64,000 bases of DNA from Leptodactylus fallax (taxonomy: Eukaryota > Chordata > Amphibia > Anura > Leptodactylidae): assembly GCA_947044405.1 (NCBI GenBank), contig CAMRHE010000115.1, positions 4,898,001-4,962,000 on the forward strand. Direction: 5' to 3'. Each line of letters begins with the position of its first letter. The first letter of the stretch is position 1. The position numbers and the translations under genes were made by a program. Below the pieces are notes generated by a model. That model did no database searches. It had not been told where the DNA came from and saw nothing but the letters and a program-made list of their open reading frames with translations. Positions 46,798 through 58,360 of the stretch are shown here, one piece after another.

Positions 46798-47937
46798 TAA
46801 GTGATGATGTTGTAGCATCAAAGCATAATGACAGTAATAATATGACTGTTAAAGCCAAATCACACACCTCAATGGTGACTTGGGGGATGATTAATATGGC
46901 AGATGGTCCTTGATGAGGACTGGAATGCTGGAAGATGTAGTAGCGGAGCCTAGGAAAGGTGGGTAATTTTTTCAAATTTTTACACACCTTCCTGCCTCTG
47001 GGTATTATACTCTGGTGCCTGAAGAGACCTCAGAGTATAACTAAACTACTTTTTCTGCACTACTGGTTTGGACCGAAATTAATTTTCCCGGTCAACCGTG
47101 CAAATATTCTCGCAAGGTTTGCCCATGACCAGTACTTAACAAATGATTGTGTCTTGTAACTTTCAAGTTCTTCTTCTCTCCTACACCTACTATAGTTGGC
47201 GGTGGCGGCTGCATTCGGAATAATAAGCAGGAATATATGGTATATTGATTTTTTAAACTTTGTGGTGATCCATAAACTGACAGCATTCAGGAGGGTTATA
47301 AAATGAAAGAGGATTTAAAAACTCTCTAACTGCGCTCCAGCCAGGTCTCCATCTTCCACAATTAACAGCATAGGATATTTCTGTGCATTCTAAAACAAAA
47401 CGCAGAAAGGCTCTTTATGTCAATTTATAGAGAGATTAGCCCCGTTTAAAGCTATTCCCACTTATTTGGTCTTTAAAGCAGCTTTTTACATCACACGCAC
47501 TGATAGCTATTGAAATCAAGACCTTTATCACTGAAAAGAGTAGATTTTAATGATTAAAATAGGGAACCTTATTACTTTGAAAGAATGTTTACACAAAATT
47601 GGGATTTGGCTTAATATCTTATATATCGCAATTTGTATTTCATGGAGTCTGCAAATATGGATTTCATTATGTCTTGTGTGCTGTCAAAGAGATTAAAAAG
47701 AAGGTTTATAATACAGAGTGAGACAAATTTCATGGTGTCAACTCTGGCAAAGCTACTTAAAACTCCTCGCCTAATGAGAAAGTGTCACTTTTTACAGTGT
47801 TATGGATTAAACTCATATTATTAATATTTTAAGTAATTTTCACCCATGTGAATGATGGTACACTGCCCTGATGACTTGATAAATTAGAGTTTTTGTATTC
47901 TATTCTATCCACCGTTAATATGATGCATATATATATA

Positions 47938-48327
47938 CAGTCATGGCCGTAAGTGTTGGTACCCCCGAAGTTTTTCCAGAAAATGAAGTATTTCTCCCAG
48001 AAAATTATTGCAATTACACATGTTTTATAATACACATTTTATTTCCTTTGTGTGTATTGGAACAACACAACAAAAGCAGAGAAAAAGGGCAAATTGGACA
48101 TTTTTTCACACAAAACTTCAAAAATGTGCCTAAAAGGCGTTGGCACCTTTTCATAATTGTTGGTAAATAACTTTTTTCAAGCACGTGATGCTTGTTCAAA
48201 CTCACTTGTGGCAAGTAACAGGTGTGGGCAATATAAAAATAACACCTGAAACCAGATAAAAAGGAAAGAAGTTAATATTTGCATTGTGTGTCTGTGTGTG
48301 CCACCCTAAGCATGGAGAACAGGAAGA
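47938..48327 (+). mobile_element. Solo 5' end of a Tc1-like element
   Basis: It starts CAGTCATGGCCGTAAGTGTT after TA and runs through a terminal-repeat region (GTACCCCCGAAGTTTTTCCA, inner AAGGCGTTGGCACC), the leader TAACAGGTGTGGGCAA, and a putative start ATGGAGAACAGGAAGA at 48312. Similarity then stops at about 48327. It resembles the 5' part of the family at 19847 in layout but is clearly diverged. Coding sequence and right end are missing. Confidence 0.8.
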
Positions 48328-48533
48328 TGTTTCTTCTTGCTTCCCCTGTCTTAGTGCCCCATGATGCCACCAGTATCTTAAGAAACTTTCAATGCTAGTG
48401 ATCCTTTTACACACGGCCTCTAAGTTAATGCTGAGTGCACATGTAGAGGTCTTTGTAAAATGAAGATTGTCATTGTATCACATGTACAGTTCAACAACAC
48501 TAGAGATCAGAAAAGTGTGAAGCATGTTTATGC

Positions 48534-48715
48534 AGATGTTTCTACCCTTAGCTTTCTGAAAATTTCTATCAGAACATGCTGGTAAATTCTTAAACAGGCT
48601 GCAATACACTTCACAACCACTAGGTGGCCACATGTAGAGGCATATAGTATCAACAACTTCCAGCAGAGTATTGCAAAATCATGTTTTTTTTTCAAAGCTA
48701 GTTATCCTGAAATTG
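48534..48715. repeat. Relative of the 40877-41045 repeat
   Basis: CAGATGTTTCTACCCTTAG, then CACTAGGTGGCCACATGTAG and GCATATAGTATC parallel the earlier block. Confidence 0.5.
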
Positions 48716-49360
48716 TCTGAAACTGACACATTGAGTATGGGTAAATGCTGTGAATATGTTCTGCTTCAGGGACATGCCTATTCATGGGCAGCAGTCACTT
48801 TGCTGTCAGAAAGAGAAGGGAGTAAAATCTGAGTTATCACTGTTAAATTTTGCTAATGGTGCTGCATTATCTGTCTCCTTCTTTATAATAGAGGTGTTAC
48901 CTTTTATTGTGTTTCTGCCCTCCAATAATGAGATGACCACAGAACCTGCCCCAGAGTACACAGCACAAGCTGAAAAGTAACTGAAAGTGTCAGCCTATGG
49001 AGAATGTGAAAAGTGTAATATTTCAGAACTTATTTTTCATTCACATAATTACATAAAAAAACATTTCAAATAATATGTTTCACATAAAGATTTGTCCCAT
49101 TTTACCTTTCCTCTTGGTTCGACATAATCCGACAAGTTTGCAATAGCTGACCATATGTGAAAAAGAAACATGATTTTGTGATACTGTGGTCTAGTGGCTG
49201 TGATGGGAATATGGGAATTGTGGCCTGTGAAGGGTTTTGCTAGCATGCCACAACAATGTAATGTTTTGTACAAATGTATTGGGCCAAATTGTTCAAATGT
49301 GGAAAGAAATGGTAGATACCCATAGTGTCTATGGGGCACGAAACTTTAGGTGGCCTGGTC
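48716..49360. other. Intergenic, nothing recognised
   Basis: No supported gene. Confidence 0.4.
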
Positions 49361-49557
49361 AGCCCCCTGCAGTTTTTTTTTTTTTTTTAATAGGCAATTA
49401 CCTGCTGGTAATTCTCCAGCAGATAATGGCCGCTATTTACTTTATGTTCCCTGGTCTTACCCAAAGCTGCCTTCACCTCTGTTTCCCCTTCCCCTGCACC
49501 GCACTAAACAGCATCAGTGACTGTATGGTATAGGAGCCAAAATGGAGGCAAAATATA

Positions 49558-49994
49558 GTGTGGGGTATAAGTATTGGGGACATTATACAGTGTGGGGACA
49601 GTAAAGGGGGCTTCATACTATGTGGGGGCCAGTAAAGGGGATGTGATACCGTGTAGAGGCCTGTAAATGGAACATTATACTATGTGAGCGCCAGTAGAAG
49701 GGGCTTTATTCTATGTGGGCACTGGTAAAGAGGCATTATACTGTGTAGGGGCCAGAAAATGGACATTATACTGTGAGGGGGCCAGGAAAGAGAGTGTTAT
49801 ACCTTGTGGGGGCCAGGAAATAGGCATTATACTTTGTGAAGGACAGTAAAGGGAGCTTTATAGTGTGTGAGAGCCAGTGAAGGGGGTATTAAACCATGTG
49901 GTTGCAGTAAAGGGGGTGCTATACCATGTGGGTGCTGCGGGGGCTCCAGTCAAAAGTTTGCTATAGGGTCATGTCTTTGCTAGTTATACCCCAG
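49558..49994 (+). repeat. Degenerate tandem repeat of about 31-bp units ending in a hAT-type tail
   Basis: About 12 units of the form ACATTATACTGTGTGGGGGC, CAGTAAAGGGG are followed by CAGTCAAAAGTTTGCTATAG and TTGCTAGTTATACCCCAG. The tail matches the 3' end of the hAT element at 1875-2263, which has only about three such units. The repeats are thus an expanded internal array of that family. A poly-T near 49373 may be inside the same element; its left end is not recognisable. Confidence 0.8.
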
Positions 49995-50002
49995 TGGACA
50001 CT

Positions 50003-51749
50003 AGAAATGGGTGAAACTTTTGAGATAAGTATTGCTAATATTCAGCTTCCTTGGTGATGTCGACAACCCTTTGGAACACTGAGGCTGGTGGTTAGGCATC
50101 ATAAGACTATAATAATGATATTTGGTTGGCAAACCCCAACATTTTTCAGAGAATTCGTAACGAACACTGCTCATTATTAACTAGTTCATTAGTCTTTGGT
50201 GGACACATATGTATTAACATGGCTCATTTTATAATGGTTTCCTTTAATATAAGATATTGCTGTCAGGTAAAGCTTTCTGTTCAGATGCCAAACTATACAA
50301 AACGCAGAGACATGAGTCAGGTTAGTTCCCCTATCACTGGCAACCCTTACAAGCACCTCAGACGTGTGTTCTATGAGTCGTGGTGATAAACTGGCGACTA
50401 CAGATAGTGCCAACCAAGTGTAATAATGGGCCTGGAATCTAGAGTGTATACAGATGGCACAGCCAAGGTTTGCTGCACCTATAAGCTGTGAATACTGAAC
50501 AGACCCACCTCAGACATCTCTCCTTTTTTCTAAGCAGATCAAGAATACATTAGAGGAGGATTTTGCTTTTAATAAATATTTCATGCCTTTCATCCTCTGG
50601 CGCACAAACACCCGTGTACCATACAGCATCGCTCACAGCTGGATTATGTTGGGAAAACAGATTTAGACCAGCTCAGCATAACACAGTGTTCCACATAGAA
50701 CTAGCCTCGTGCTCCCTGGGGGCAACCTGCCCCACTAAACCTCAGCATATTACAGGCTCAGAACCATCTTAAAGCAACAACAGTTCATTTCTAAGTTTTA
50801 ATGAGGCAAGTTTCCATTATATATACCTGCAAGGATTTGTACTTTCGAAGAGGAAGTTATATTAGAATTATTCACAAATCACAATAGCTGTTGGAAGATT
50901 GAAAGTAGCTTAAATCCCACAGCCATCTCATATGTTTGTTCTTGGGAATATCCAAGCTAGTCAATTATTTCAGCAATAATAACAACGCCATCAACAGACT
51001 TAAGAATGGATTGCGAAAAAATGGCAATCCTGTAAATTCATGTTATTCCAATTTTTCTGAATCAGTGATTGTTAACATATGGATTAGATAAAATTGTGGT
51101 CTGTTTGGCTGGCTATGGTAGGGTCCAATGATCTCATGACTTTTTTGCATGGACAACTTTTAACTGTCACCAAAAATACTAATTTTAATAGTGGTAAGGA
51201 ATAACAGATAATACATAGCTACTTATTATACTACACAATGGTGAAACATAGGAGAGTGCCTTTACAGTGGCACATGGCGGCTGATGTCGTGTGACCTACT
51301 GTGTAAATCATAGTCAAAAGATAAGTGCACCAAGCTTTGCATGCGTCTGAGTCCCAACTGATTTTCTTGCTACTGGTAATAGGTAACAAGGTGGCAACAT
51401 TTGCCCCCATAGTCCAAACCTCCACTATGCCCATTAGGCTATAGTCATATGATTGTAGAGAGAAATGGCCATGAAAAATGGATGAAAAGGTCAATTTTTT
51501 CAAGGCTGTTTGGCATCCATCTAGGACCTGTTGTCACGGATCCGTCAATACTTCAGTCTATTGAGGAATCCGGAAAAACAGACAAAGATGACACATGTTC
51601 TATTTTTGATGGTCTGTTAAAATGAACTGCCAAAAACACAGATATGTGAATAGCCACATTTCAGTAAAAGTGTTTTAAAACTGCGATGTGATGGACGTTA
51701 CAAAAATGGCATTACGTGGTCATTTTTTTCTGTTTGTGTAAATAAAGCC
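50003..51749. other. Intergenic, mostly featureless
   Basis: A MITE-like stretch (CACGGATCCGTCAATACTTC) lies at about 51535-51745. No gene is supported. Confidence 0.4.
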
Positions 51750-51945
51750 TTAGACTCTATCGACAAAAACCTGGTGGGAAATCCTTAATGTGTCCCTGGT
51801 AAGCATCACAGCCACTACACAGAGAATGGAGCTGTACTTCCTACTATATTCTCTGTGTTTTTGGATTTTGGTGGTGCCAAATCCTGGACCCCCACTGATC
51901 TGATATTGGTGACCCATCCTAAGGATATAGGATATATAATAACAT
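51750..51945. mobile_element. GATGACCTATCC-family fragment
   Basis: GGACCCCCACTGATCTGATA, TTGGTGACCCATCCTAAGGA and a TATAGG end match one arm of the family. The other arm is lost. Confidence 0.5.
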
Positions 51946-52042
51946 ATGACACCAGGATGCAAAGGCAGTGTGATCCTCTGAGCATTATTATAGTTGGAAA
52001 CCCTGTGTCCAGGCATAGGTGGATGTTTTGACATACATCACT

Positions 52043-52432
52043 TACCTAAATATTGTTCCAGAGCAGGTATCTCCAAATGGCAATGATCTCTCGACAGTAT
52101 AATATACCTTGCCACATTGCAAAAAATCACTCAGGAATGTTTTGTGAAGCAAGACAAAGAGTTCAAGTTGTTGACTTGCCCTCCAAATTCCCAAGATCAA
52201 TCCAATTGATCATCTATGGTCATCTATGGGATGTGTTGGAAAAACATCAGATCCATGGAAGCCCCAGCTCACAACTTACAGAAATCAAAGGATCTACTGT
52301 CAACCTATTGACACCAGAGACCATTGGAACCCTCATAGAGTCCATGCATTTATCAGTCAGAGCTGTTATGGTGTCATGACAGACAGCACAGTATCCGGCA
52401 GATGGTTTTAATGTTATGGCTGATCTTTGTAT
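52043..52432 (+). mobile_element. 3' part of a decayed Tc1/mariner element
   Basis: The end GCAGATGGTTTTAATGTTAT, GGCTGATC at 52399-52426 is the terminal repeat of a well-known vertebrate Tc1/mariner type (recalled, not searched). Upstream lies a degraded C-terminal transposase. The 5' part is missing. Confidence 0.75.
52120..52380 (+). pseudogene. Tc1/mariner transposase C-terminal relic
   Basis: Across shifting frames the sequence preserves the order of a DD34E C-terminus: a FCEARQRVQVVDLPSKFP-like block at 52141-52194 (normally followed by the final Glu motif), DHLWSSMGCV near 52206-52236, and ESMHLSVRAVM near 52340-52375. Several small indels and stops break it, and neither catalytic Asp is present. 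Non-functional. Confidence 0.7.
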
Positions 52433-53985
52433 TATTTGAGTTGGAATAGTGGCTCTATCCAAGACTCTGAATGTCATCTAAGCTATCTAGAGCATTATGT
52501 AGCATCCTCCTATATAATAAAAAATCCATTGTCTCATTTATTATGGATAGGAAAGTCACAGCTTTTTAATGGCTACAGAAGCATGGCTATCCAGCTGTTG
52601 TATCACCTCATTACTGTGACTTGGCCAGTATGAGAGATCACTGCATTTTCCAGAGCACACCTTGAAGAATATCTAATTGTTAATAAACCTTGCTGTTAAC
52701 CTGATTTTATACTCTGTTTACTGCATTATTTTGCACCGGTTTTAATTGTAGGAATAGACATGCTCGCTCAGAAGGGTTGTACGTTTTTACGATTATTGGA
52801 TGCAATATTTGCTGTTAAATAAGTAATAAGATTATCACCTATTGATGGAATGTGTTGTGTGCGATCTCTTATGGGATATTAAACAGATGGCTGTGTATTT
52901 TTAAACATGACACAGTTCTTGAGGCTTGCTTTGTAAGATCACACTTAAAAAATGGTCAATACTAAAAATAGTCCACCAATACCACAAGGAACAGATGACA
53001 TTTTCAGCACAATTGGCATGATGACCAGAAACATGATAATTGCACTTATAAGAAAAGAATCTAGTCTTAAAATGTGGAATAAGTCTGTAAAGCAACTAAG
53101 GCACACAATATGAGACATTATTAATCAAGGGCATTGGTCTGTTGTATCTAAAGGGCCACCTACAGAGTATGGAAATTCTAACACCATTAGACAGAAGGTT
53201 AGAATTTACAAAAATCTTTACAGAACAGTATGATCTGAAATTGTATGTTGGCTTGGTGTGATTTTGGTCAATTTGATTGGTGTGATGAAGAATGAGACTT
53301 ATTGGTGGCCATTTAGGAGTAGTCATCAAGTTGATGCCCTAATCAACTATAGGTGGACATCTGGAGCTTAGATGGGATTGAATCTGGAAATGAATCATAG
53401 TCCAGGATATAAACCACTGTAGTGACACGAAAATGTGGAAGGAGATACACAAAACTCTTAGGGTGCAAGGGTAGGATGGTAATACAAATGTGTTCCTTAC
53501 CAGACAATACCAAATTTAATAAACATAGGGGCTGATTTATCATAGCATGTACAACAGAAAACTGATAAACAAGCCAAGAAAAAAATTCACAATTTGTTGT
53601 GCAACTCAGAATTTGTGAGCAAAGTTTTGGGCCCTGCACACCTTTTCCTCAAAGGGGGCATGGTGGGGCTATAGCATAATACCATCTGTCTTGATAAGTA
53701 AGCCCCATAATGTTTCATTCCAAACTGGATCAATGTCAAACACTGGCTGAAGAATGAGGAAATGATGAAGTTAGTTGAGTACTTGGCTATGTCAGTCCCT
53801 TAGGTTTTGGAGTGCTAGTGTACATGTCTGTTCACCACATCCTTCAAATGTTGGATAGAGAACCCCATTTCTACTGATTGGGGTTGACTCCGAGGGTCAT
53901 ACCCCATAGTGATCATACACATTTATCACCCATTCTGTAATTAAGTAATAAATGTTTTTCATGGGTCAACTCCTTCAAAGGGAGT
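52433..53985. other. Intergenic, nothing recognised
   Basis: No supported gene. Confidence 0.4.
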
Positions 53986-53989
53986 TTGT

Positions 53990-54310
53990 CACCAAAACCC
54001 AACATATCAACCCAGTCCAACAGATAGATTAGAGTCACCTGAATCAAATGGTGTAAATCGGTGCCTTTGTCACCTTTTTGGACAATATGCAAATGAGTAC
54101 ATTGGAGCAATGAGAGTATTGCCACTTAAATCAATTGCCACTGAATCAAGCAGTGTTTTCCCATTATGAATCGACACCTCCATTGCCAAGATATTGCCAT
54201 TTTTGTCAATATTCAAATGAGCTCTTTGGAGCAATGAGGGCATTGACATTGATTCACAAATGGGAAAACAATGCTTGATTCAGGTGACCCTAACTTATCT
54301 ATATGCAGGG
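53990..54310. repeat. Palindromic dispersed repeat (GTCACC/TTGATTCAGGTGACC)
   Basis: GAGTTTGTCACCAAAACCCA and AGTCACCTGAATCAA on the left face GATTCAGGTGACCCTAACTT on the right, with repeated TTGGAGCAATGAG blocks inside. A related fragment is at 58196-58360. Confidence 0.6.
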
Positions 54311-55283
54311 CAAAGTTAATACTCTGGGGTCTGGAGACACAAAAGCCCATTCTTCCTCTTGGAGAATATTGGGTACTCAAAGAAAATCATTTGACTATAG
54401 GGGCAAAGTTATTTGCATAAAAAAAAATAAGTTTAAAGTTATTGTTCAAGATTGAAGAACATTTGTTGAATACAATTTACATGGCATCCAAAAGATTAGC
54501 AATAACTAACCTCTAAATTTTCTCCAACGAAGATCCGACACACTTGACTGGCCTGACACGTTACATAAAAATCTCAGGAATTTGTGCTAATTTGGTGTGT
54601 ATTAGTTTCCTCTTGCTTAATAAGCTTTCTTTTACTTCAGGAACTCATCACTTAATCGCTCACCTCACACAGGTATGAACAATTTTTAAAGATTCAGCTC
54701 GTGAAAAGTGTTTCGGGGGTTGCAGGTCTTCTTCTAGCTTTGAATTTTAATGCATGTTCCCATTCTCAAAGTAGGATCAAACTCATTACTTTACTCTGAC
54801 AAGCCTGTTTGTCTAACCTGAGCATCCACAGCCTTTCCAGTGTAACTAATTCCTCCAAGGAATTAGTTTCAGATCTGTGAAATTCCAATGTATGCCACTT
54901 TTCCAATACACGTCTAATTTGATTTTTAAAAAGTAGCGCAGTCACTCGCCTTTGACCCGCAGATCCATCAGGCAGGAGCGAGATATGGATGAGGGTTACA
55001 GGAGCTGCAGCAAATTACCTTGGCTTTTCTCTTATTTGCTTAGGCTGTATCTATACAATATTCGTGTGTGAAACCTGATAACCTATTTCATAGGCAAGAC
55101 CATGCTGAGAAGGGGATCTTTCTGTTCCCTTATTTACTGTGAAATATAAAAGTTGGCAGGAAAATATGGTGATTCTTTCTGATGTCTAGTCAAGTAAATG
55201 GAAAGAGAATAACGTCTATTTCTGGCAATTTTTACATGTAAACATATATAATATAAGTGCCCACTTGCCTTGTTTTTAAAGGG
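54311..55283. other. Intergenic, nothing recognised
   Basis: No supported gene. Confidence 0.4.
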
Positions 55284-55480
55284 AACCTGTCACCTGGAAA
55301 ATGCAGTGCAATCTGCAGTCAGAATGTATATAGCAGGAGTAGCTGAGCAGATTGATATAGTATCTAGTTTTGTTGGAAAATATTCAGTATAGCTTACCAT
55401 TTATTCCTTTATATATTTGCTCATTCTATGCTTAGAAGCAGTCATCTAGGTATGAGGGTTGTTCTAGATGAGCGAACTGG
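55284..55480. mobile_element. MITE fragment (AAAGGGAACCTGTCACCTGG end)
   Basis: AAAGGGAACCTGTCACCTGG, GCAGTGCAATCTGCAG and GCTGAGCAGATTGATATAG form one arm of a common short element of the same TGTCACC-ended group as 43828. The opposite end is absent. Confidence 0.6.
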
Positions 55481-56060
55481 GTTTTATAAATTTTCCAAAA
55501 ATGTCATGTTAGGCTAAAACTGAGATTTTTAGGGTTCTCCAACAACAAAAGACTGTAATACTGTGGGGTCTTTTCAGACCCCAGAGTATATTAAGCGGAA
55601 GCCCAGGGGTGGTACGTTAAATAATAAAGACTATTACTCACTTTCTTTCACCTCACCTGGGCTCCCTCGCAGCATCAGTTTCTCCATCACAGGTGTCTTC
55701 TGTCATCTTTTGGCCCATGAGTGACATCATAAGCCCTGGGGGATGGGGAAAGTGAGAATCAGTCTTTACTGTTTTACTGCACCTCCTCTGGGCCTTCTGC
55801 TTATTATACTGTTATTATACCAATGCAAACATGTCAGCAGTTAGTATACAGTATGTGAGAATTGTTTCTTGTGAGTTATCCATGGGTTGCATGAGATTAA
55901 AAAAAAAAATCCTCCACAATTTTTCTAGGAATAGCATCACTTTTGTCCATGTCCATAGTCTGGTATTGCATCTCAGACTCATTTATTTAGATGTGGCTGA
56001 CGATCTAGACACTGGCCATGAGTAAAAGTAGTGCTGTGCCATTAAGAAATACAACGACAC

Positions 56061-56359
56061 CAGGGACCGGCTTGAAACAAGAACATTTTTTCCACGACTT
56101 GACAGGGCGCAGAGTGAGTGGGGTTTGGAGCAGGGTAGGGGCGGCGCTTTGGTCATATGGGGGAGGGGTTATGGAGGGGATTGGATTTTAGCAGCGCTGT
56201 AGACCAGGGGGGTGCTGGTGGGACCTCGGTGTACAGCACTGTAGACCAGTTCCCCGCCTGTGGCCAGATCGCTGTTTCAGGAGTTGTGTTAATGTGGCCA
56301 GCCCGCCACTCCGCGGACCGGTAAAAAAACCCCAGCGGACCGGTGGTTGGGTACCCCTG
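56061..56359 (-). mobile_element. hAT-type MITE, inverted and truncated copy of 22516
   Basis: The right end GGTTGGGTACCCCTG (ending 56359) is the inverted CAGGGGTNCCCAACC terminus. CGCGGACCGGTAAAAAAACC and CAGCGGACCGG are internal. The other side begins CAGGGACCGGCTTGAAAC, which is internal sequence, so about 20 terminal bases are missing. No target duplication is seen. Confidence 0.8.
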
Positions 56360-56420
56360 CACTAAACCACTCTTCATGTGTAATAATGTTCATGTGTAAT
56401 ATAAACCGGTTGAAATTCAA

Positions 56421-56909
56421 GGAGTTTTCTTATGAACATAAATTAAATTTATAGAGAATTAAAAATTAAACATTTTTGCAAAAATGAATAATGAAAAATT
56501 TTGCAAGGTTTTAAAGATTTTCTCTAACCATCTTAATGGTGACAATCTATTGCCTTGATAATTTGCCAATGGATATAACCGTAAATGCAGGAACGTTCTA
56601 TGGTCTAGCATGTGTCAGAAACCCAGCCATGATTTCCTCATTGAGGCCATGTTATCAGGTAGGGACACTACATGTAAGAGAAGATAAGGAAATCATGGCT
56701 AGGTTTCTGACATGTGCCAGACTGTAGAAAGTTCCTGAATTAATGGTCGTATCCATTGCCAATCCAGACATAGGCTGCCACCACTAAGATAGATAGAAAA
56801 TAATCTTTAAAACATGGCAACATTTATAATTATTCATATTCGCTAAGAATAGTCATACTTTTAATTTTCTAGAAGAGTAAATATGGTTATGTTTGTGAGG
56901 AAACCCCTC
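56421..56909. mobile_element. Long palindromic MITE, about 490 bp
   Basis: GGAAACTTTCTACAGTCTGG-type sequence on one side mirrors AGGAACGTTCTATGGTCTAG on the other. CAGAAACCCAGCCATGATTT mirrors AAATCATGGCTAGGTTTCTG, GCCAATGGATATAACCGT mirrors GTCGTATCCATTGCC, and outer AT-rich blocks (GAGAATTAAAAATTA against TTTTAATTTTCTAG) extend the arms to over 200 bp. A one-arm relative is at 60108-60262. Confidence 0.85.
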
Positions 56910-57547
56910 TAAGTATCACGCATACTGTAAATACAGGATCAGAGGCTTCAGTGACAAAAAATGTGGAAATCCAAAGCCATGGACATCTCAGTAGTAATAT
57001 TCCATGAGTCAAATGAAGGTTTTGGTTCCAGTTATTGCAGCTGAAGGCGAAGAACTGGTAATTAAAACGATAGTAGAATATAAGACAAATTCAGACTAAA
57101 GTCAGGCAAAATTCTAAAACAACAAAAAAAGCAATACTTACCAGTTTATTCTACTGCCGTTCCAGCACGGCCACTCGGGCGTTCCCTGCTGTTGTTTATT
57201 AAGCTGCAGCAATGATGTTCTGCTGACAACACATGGTGACCACTACAGCCAATCATTGGTCTCAGCAGTATAGTACTGAGGCCACAAAATCCCTAATGTA
57301 AGACAAACAGCATGAGAGTCTATCTGATAGAAATAACAGAGACAACAAAAAAACAATACTGTACATTGAATACACAGAGGGAGGTGAGGATGACTCAAAG
57401 GTTACCATTCATGTGTGAGTAAAACTGCTTTATTCATGAAAGTGATTGAGGATATACATTCTATAAACCGTACAGGGAATCTATAAAAAATGAATGTTTC
57501 TTCCTCTTGGGTTGTGGCACTTTAGGAAGGAGAAAAATAAATCTGTC

Positions 57548-57639
57548 AATAACTCTTCAAAGACCCATAGTATATACCTGTTTTATGGGTATATAAACAA
57601 ATAAAACAGGTATATACTACGGGGCTTTGGAGAGTTATT
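57548..57639. repeat. 39-bp-arm hairpin
   Basis: AATAACTCTTCAAAGACCCA, then TAGTATATACCTGTTTTAT, is repeated inverted after 14 bases (ATAAAACAGGTATATACTA onward to GAGAGTTATT), with about four mismatches. Confidence 0.9.
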
Positions 57640-58195
57640 CTAATAGATAGATAGATAGCTATGTAAATAATATATAGATAGATGTAAGCAAGACTGACAA
57701 GCTTTCTAAAGCTTATTGAGGATATTGCTAGGATTTAAAGGGGTCCTCCACTTTCCACTACTTCTATTTTTTGAATGGTTTCTTGATATTAAGCTGATCA
57801 CACAGTTTCCTCCTGCTGGGATCCTTAGCAATCAGCTATAATATTGTGAGAAATCCTGATAGGAAGTGTTCAATGTCCCTGCTGTGCCCCCACAATGGGG
57901 AATCACAAGTTAAGTTGCTTTTTTTTTTAAACACAACATGGTTTTGTGGCAAGATATCCACAGTGATATGCTAACTATTCTATTTGTGTGTATGCGTGAC
58001 CACCACCCAGTGAGGGGGGGGGTCGCAGTTAGCATGCTGCTTTGAATTGGTTTCAAGACAAATTGGAATCTTTAACCAAACCAGAGATCAGTTAAGTATG
58101 GGCAAATCTGTACGTATTGTCCATTTAAATCAACAAGTTGTCTATGGAATGCAGGACAGGACAGGTTCTCAGGAGCCAAAGATTCTTTTTCAAGT
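57640..58195. other. Intergenic, nothing recognised
   Basis: A short GATA run lies at 57644-57658. No gene is supported. Confidence 0.4.
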
Positions 58196-58360
58196 GAGTC
58201 TGTCACTAGAACCTAACACATCAACCTCAGCCCCTCAGTTAGACAGGTTAGGGTCATCTGAATCAAACAATGCTTTTCCAATGTGAAGGGGAAACACTGA
58301 TTTGGTTAACTGATGGGGCTGGCTTGATATACTGAGTCCTGTTGACAGACTCCCTTTAAC
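58196..58360. repeat. Fragment related to 53990-54310
   Basis: GAGTCTGTCACTAGAACCTA, GGTCATCTGAATCAAACAAT and TTGACAGACTCCC retain both end motifs of the family. Confidence 0.5.

Noticed and set aside
48312..48414. Possible transposase coding sequence after the solo Tc1 5' end
   Set aside because: Only the first five codons or so resemble a transposase; similarity stops at about 48327.
52226..52411. 61-codon frame 52226-52411 as a separate gene
   Set aside because: It is one of several frames through the same Tc1/mariner C-terminal relic.
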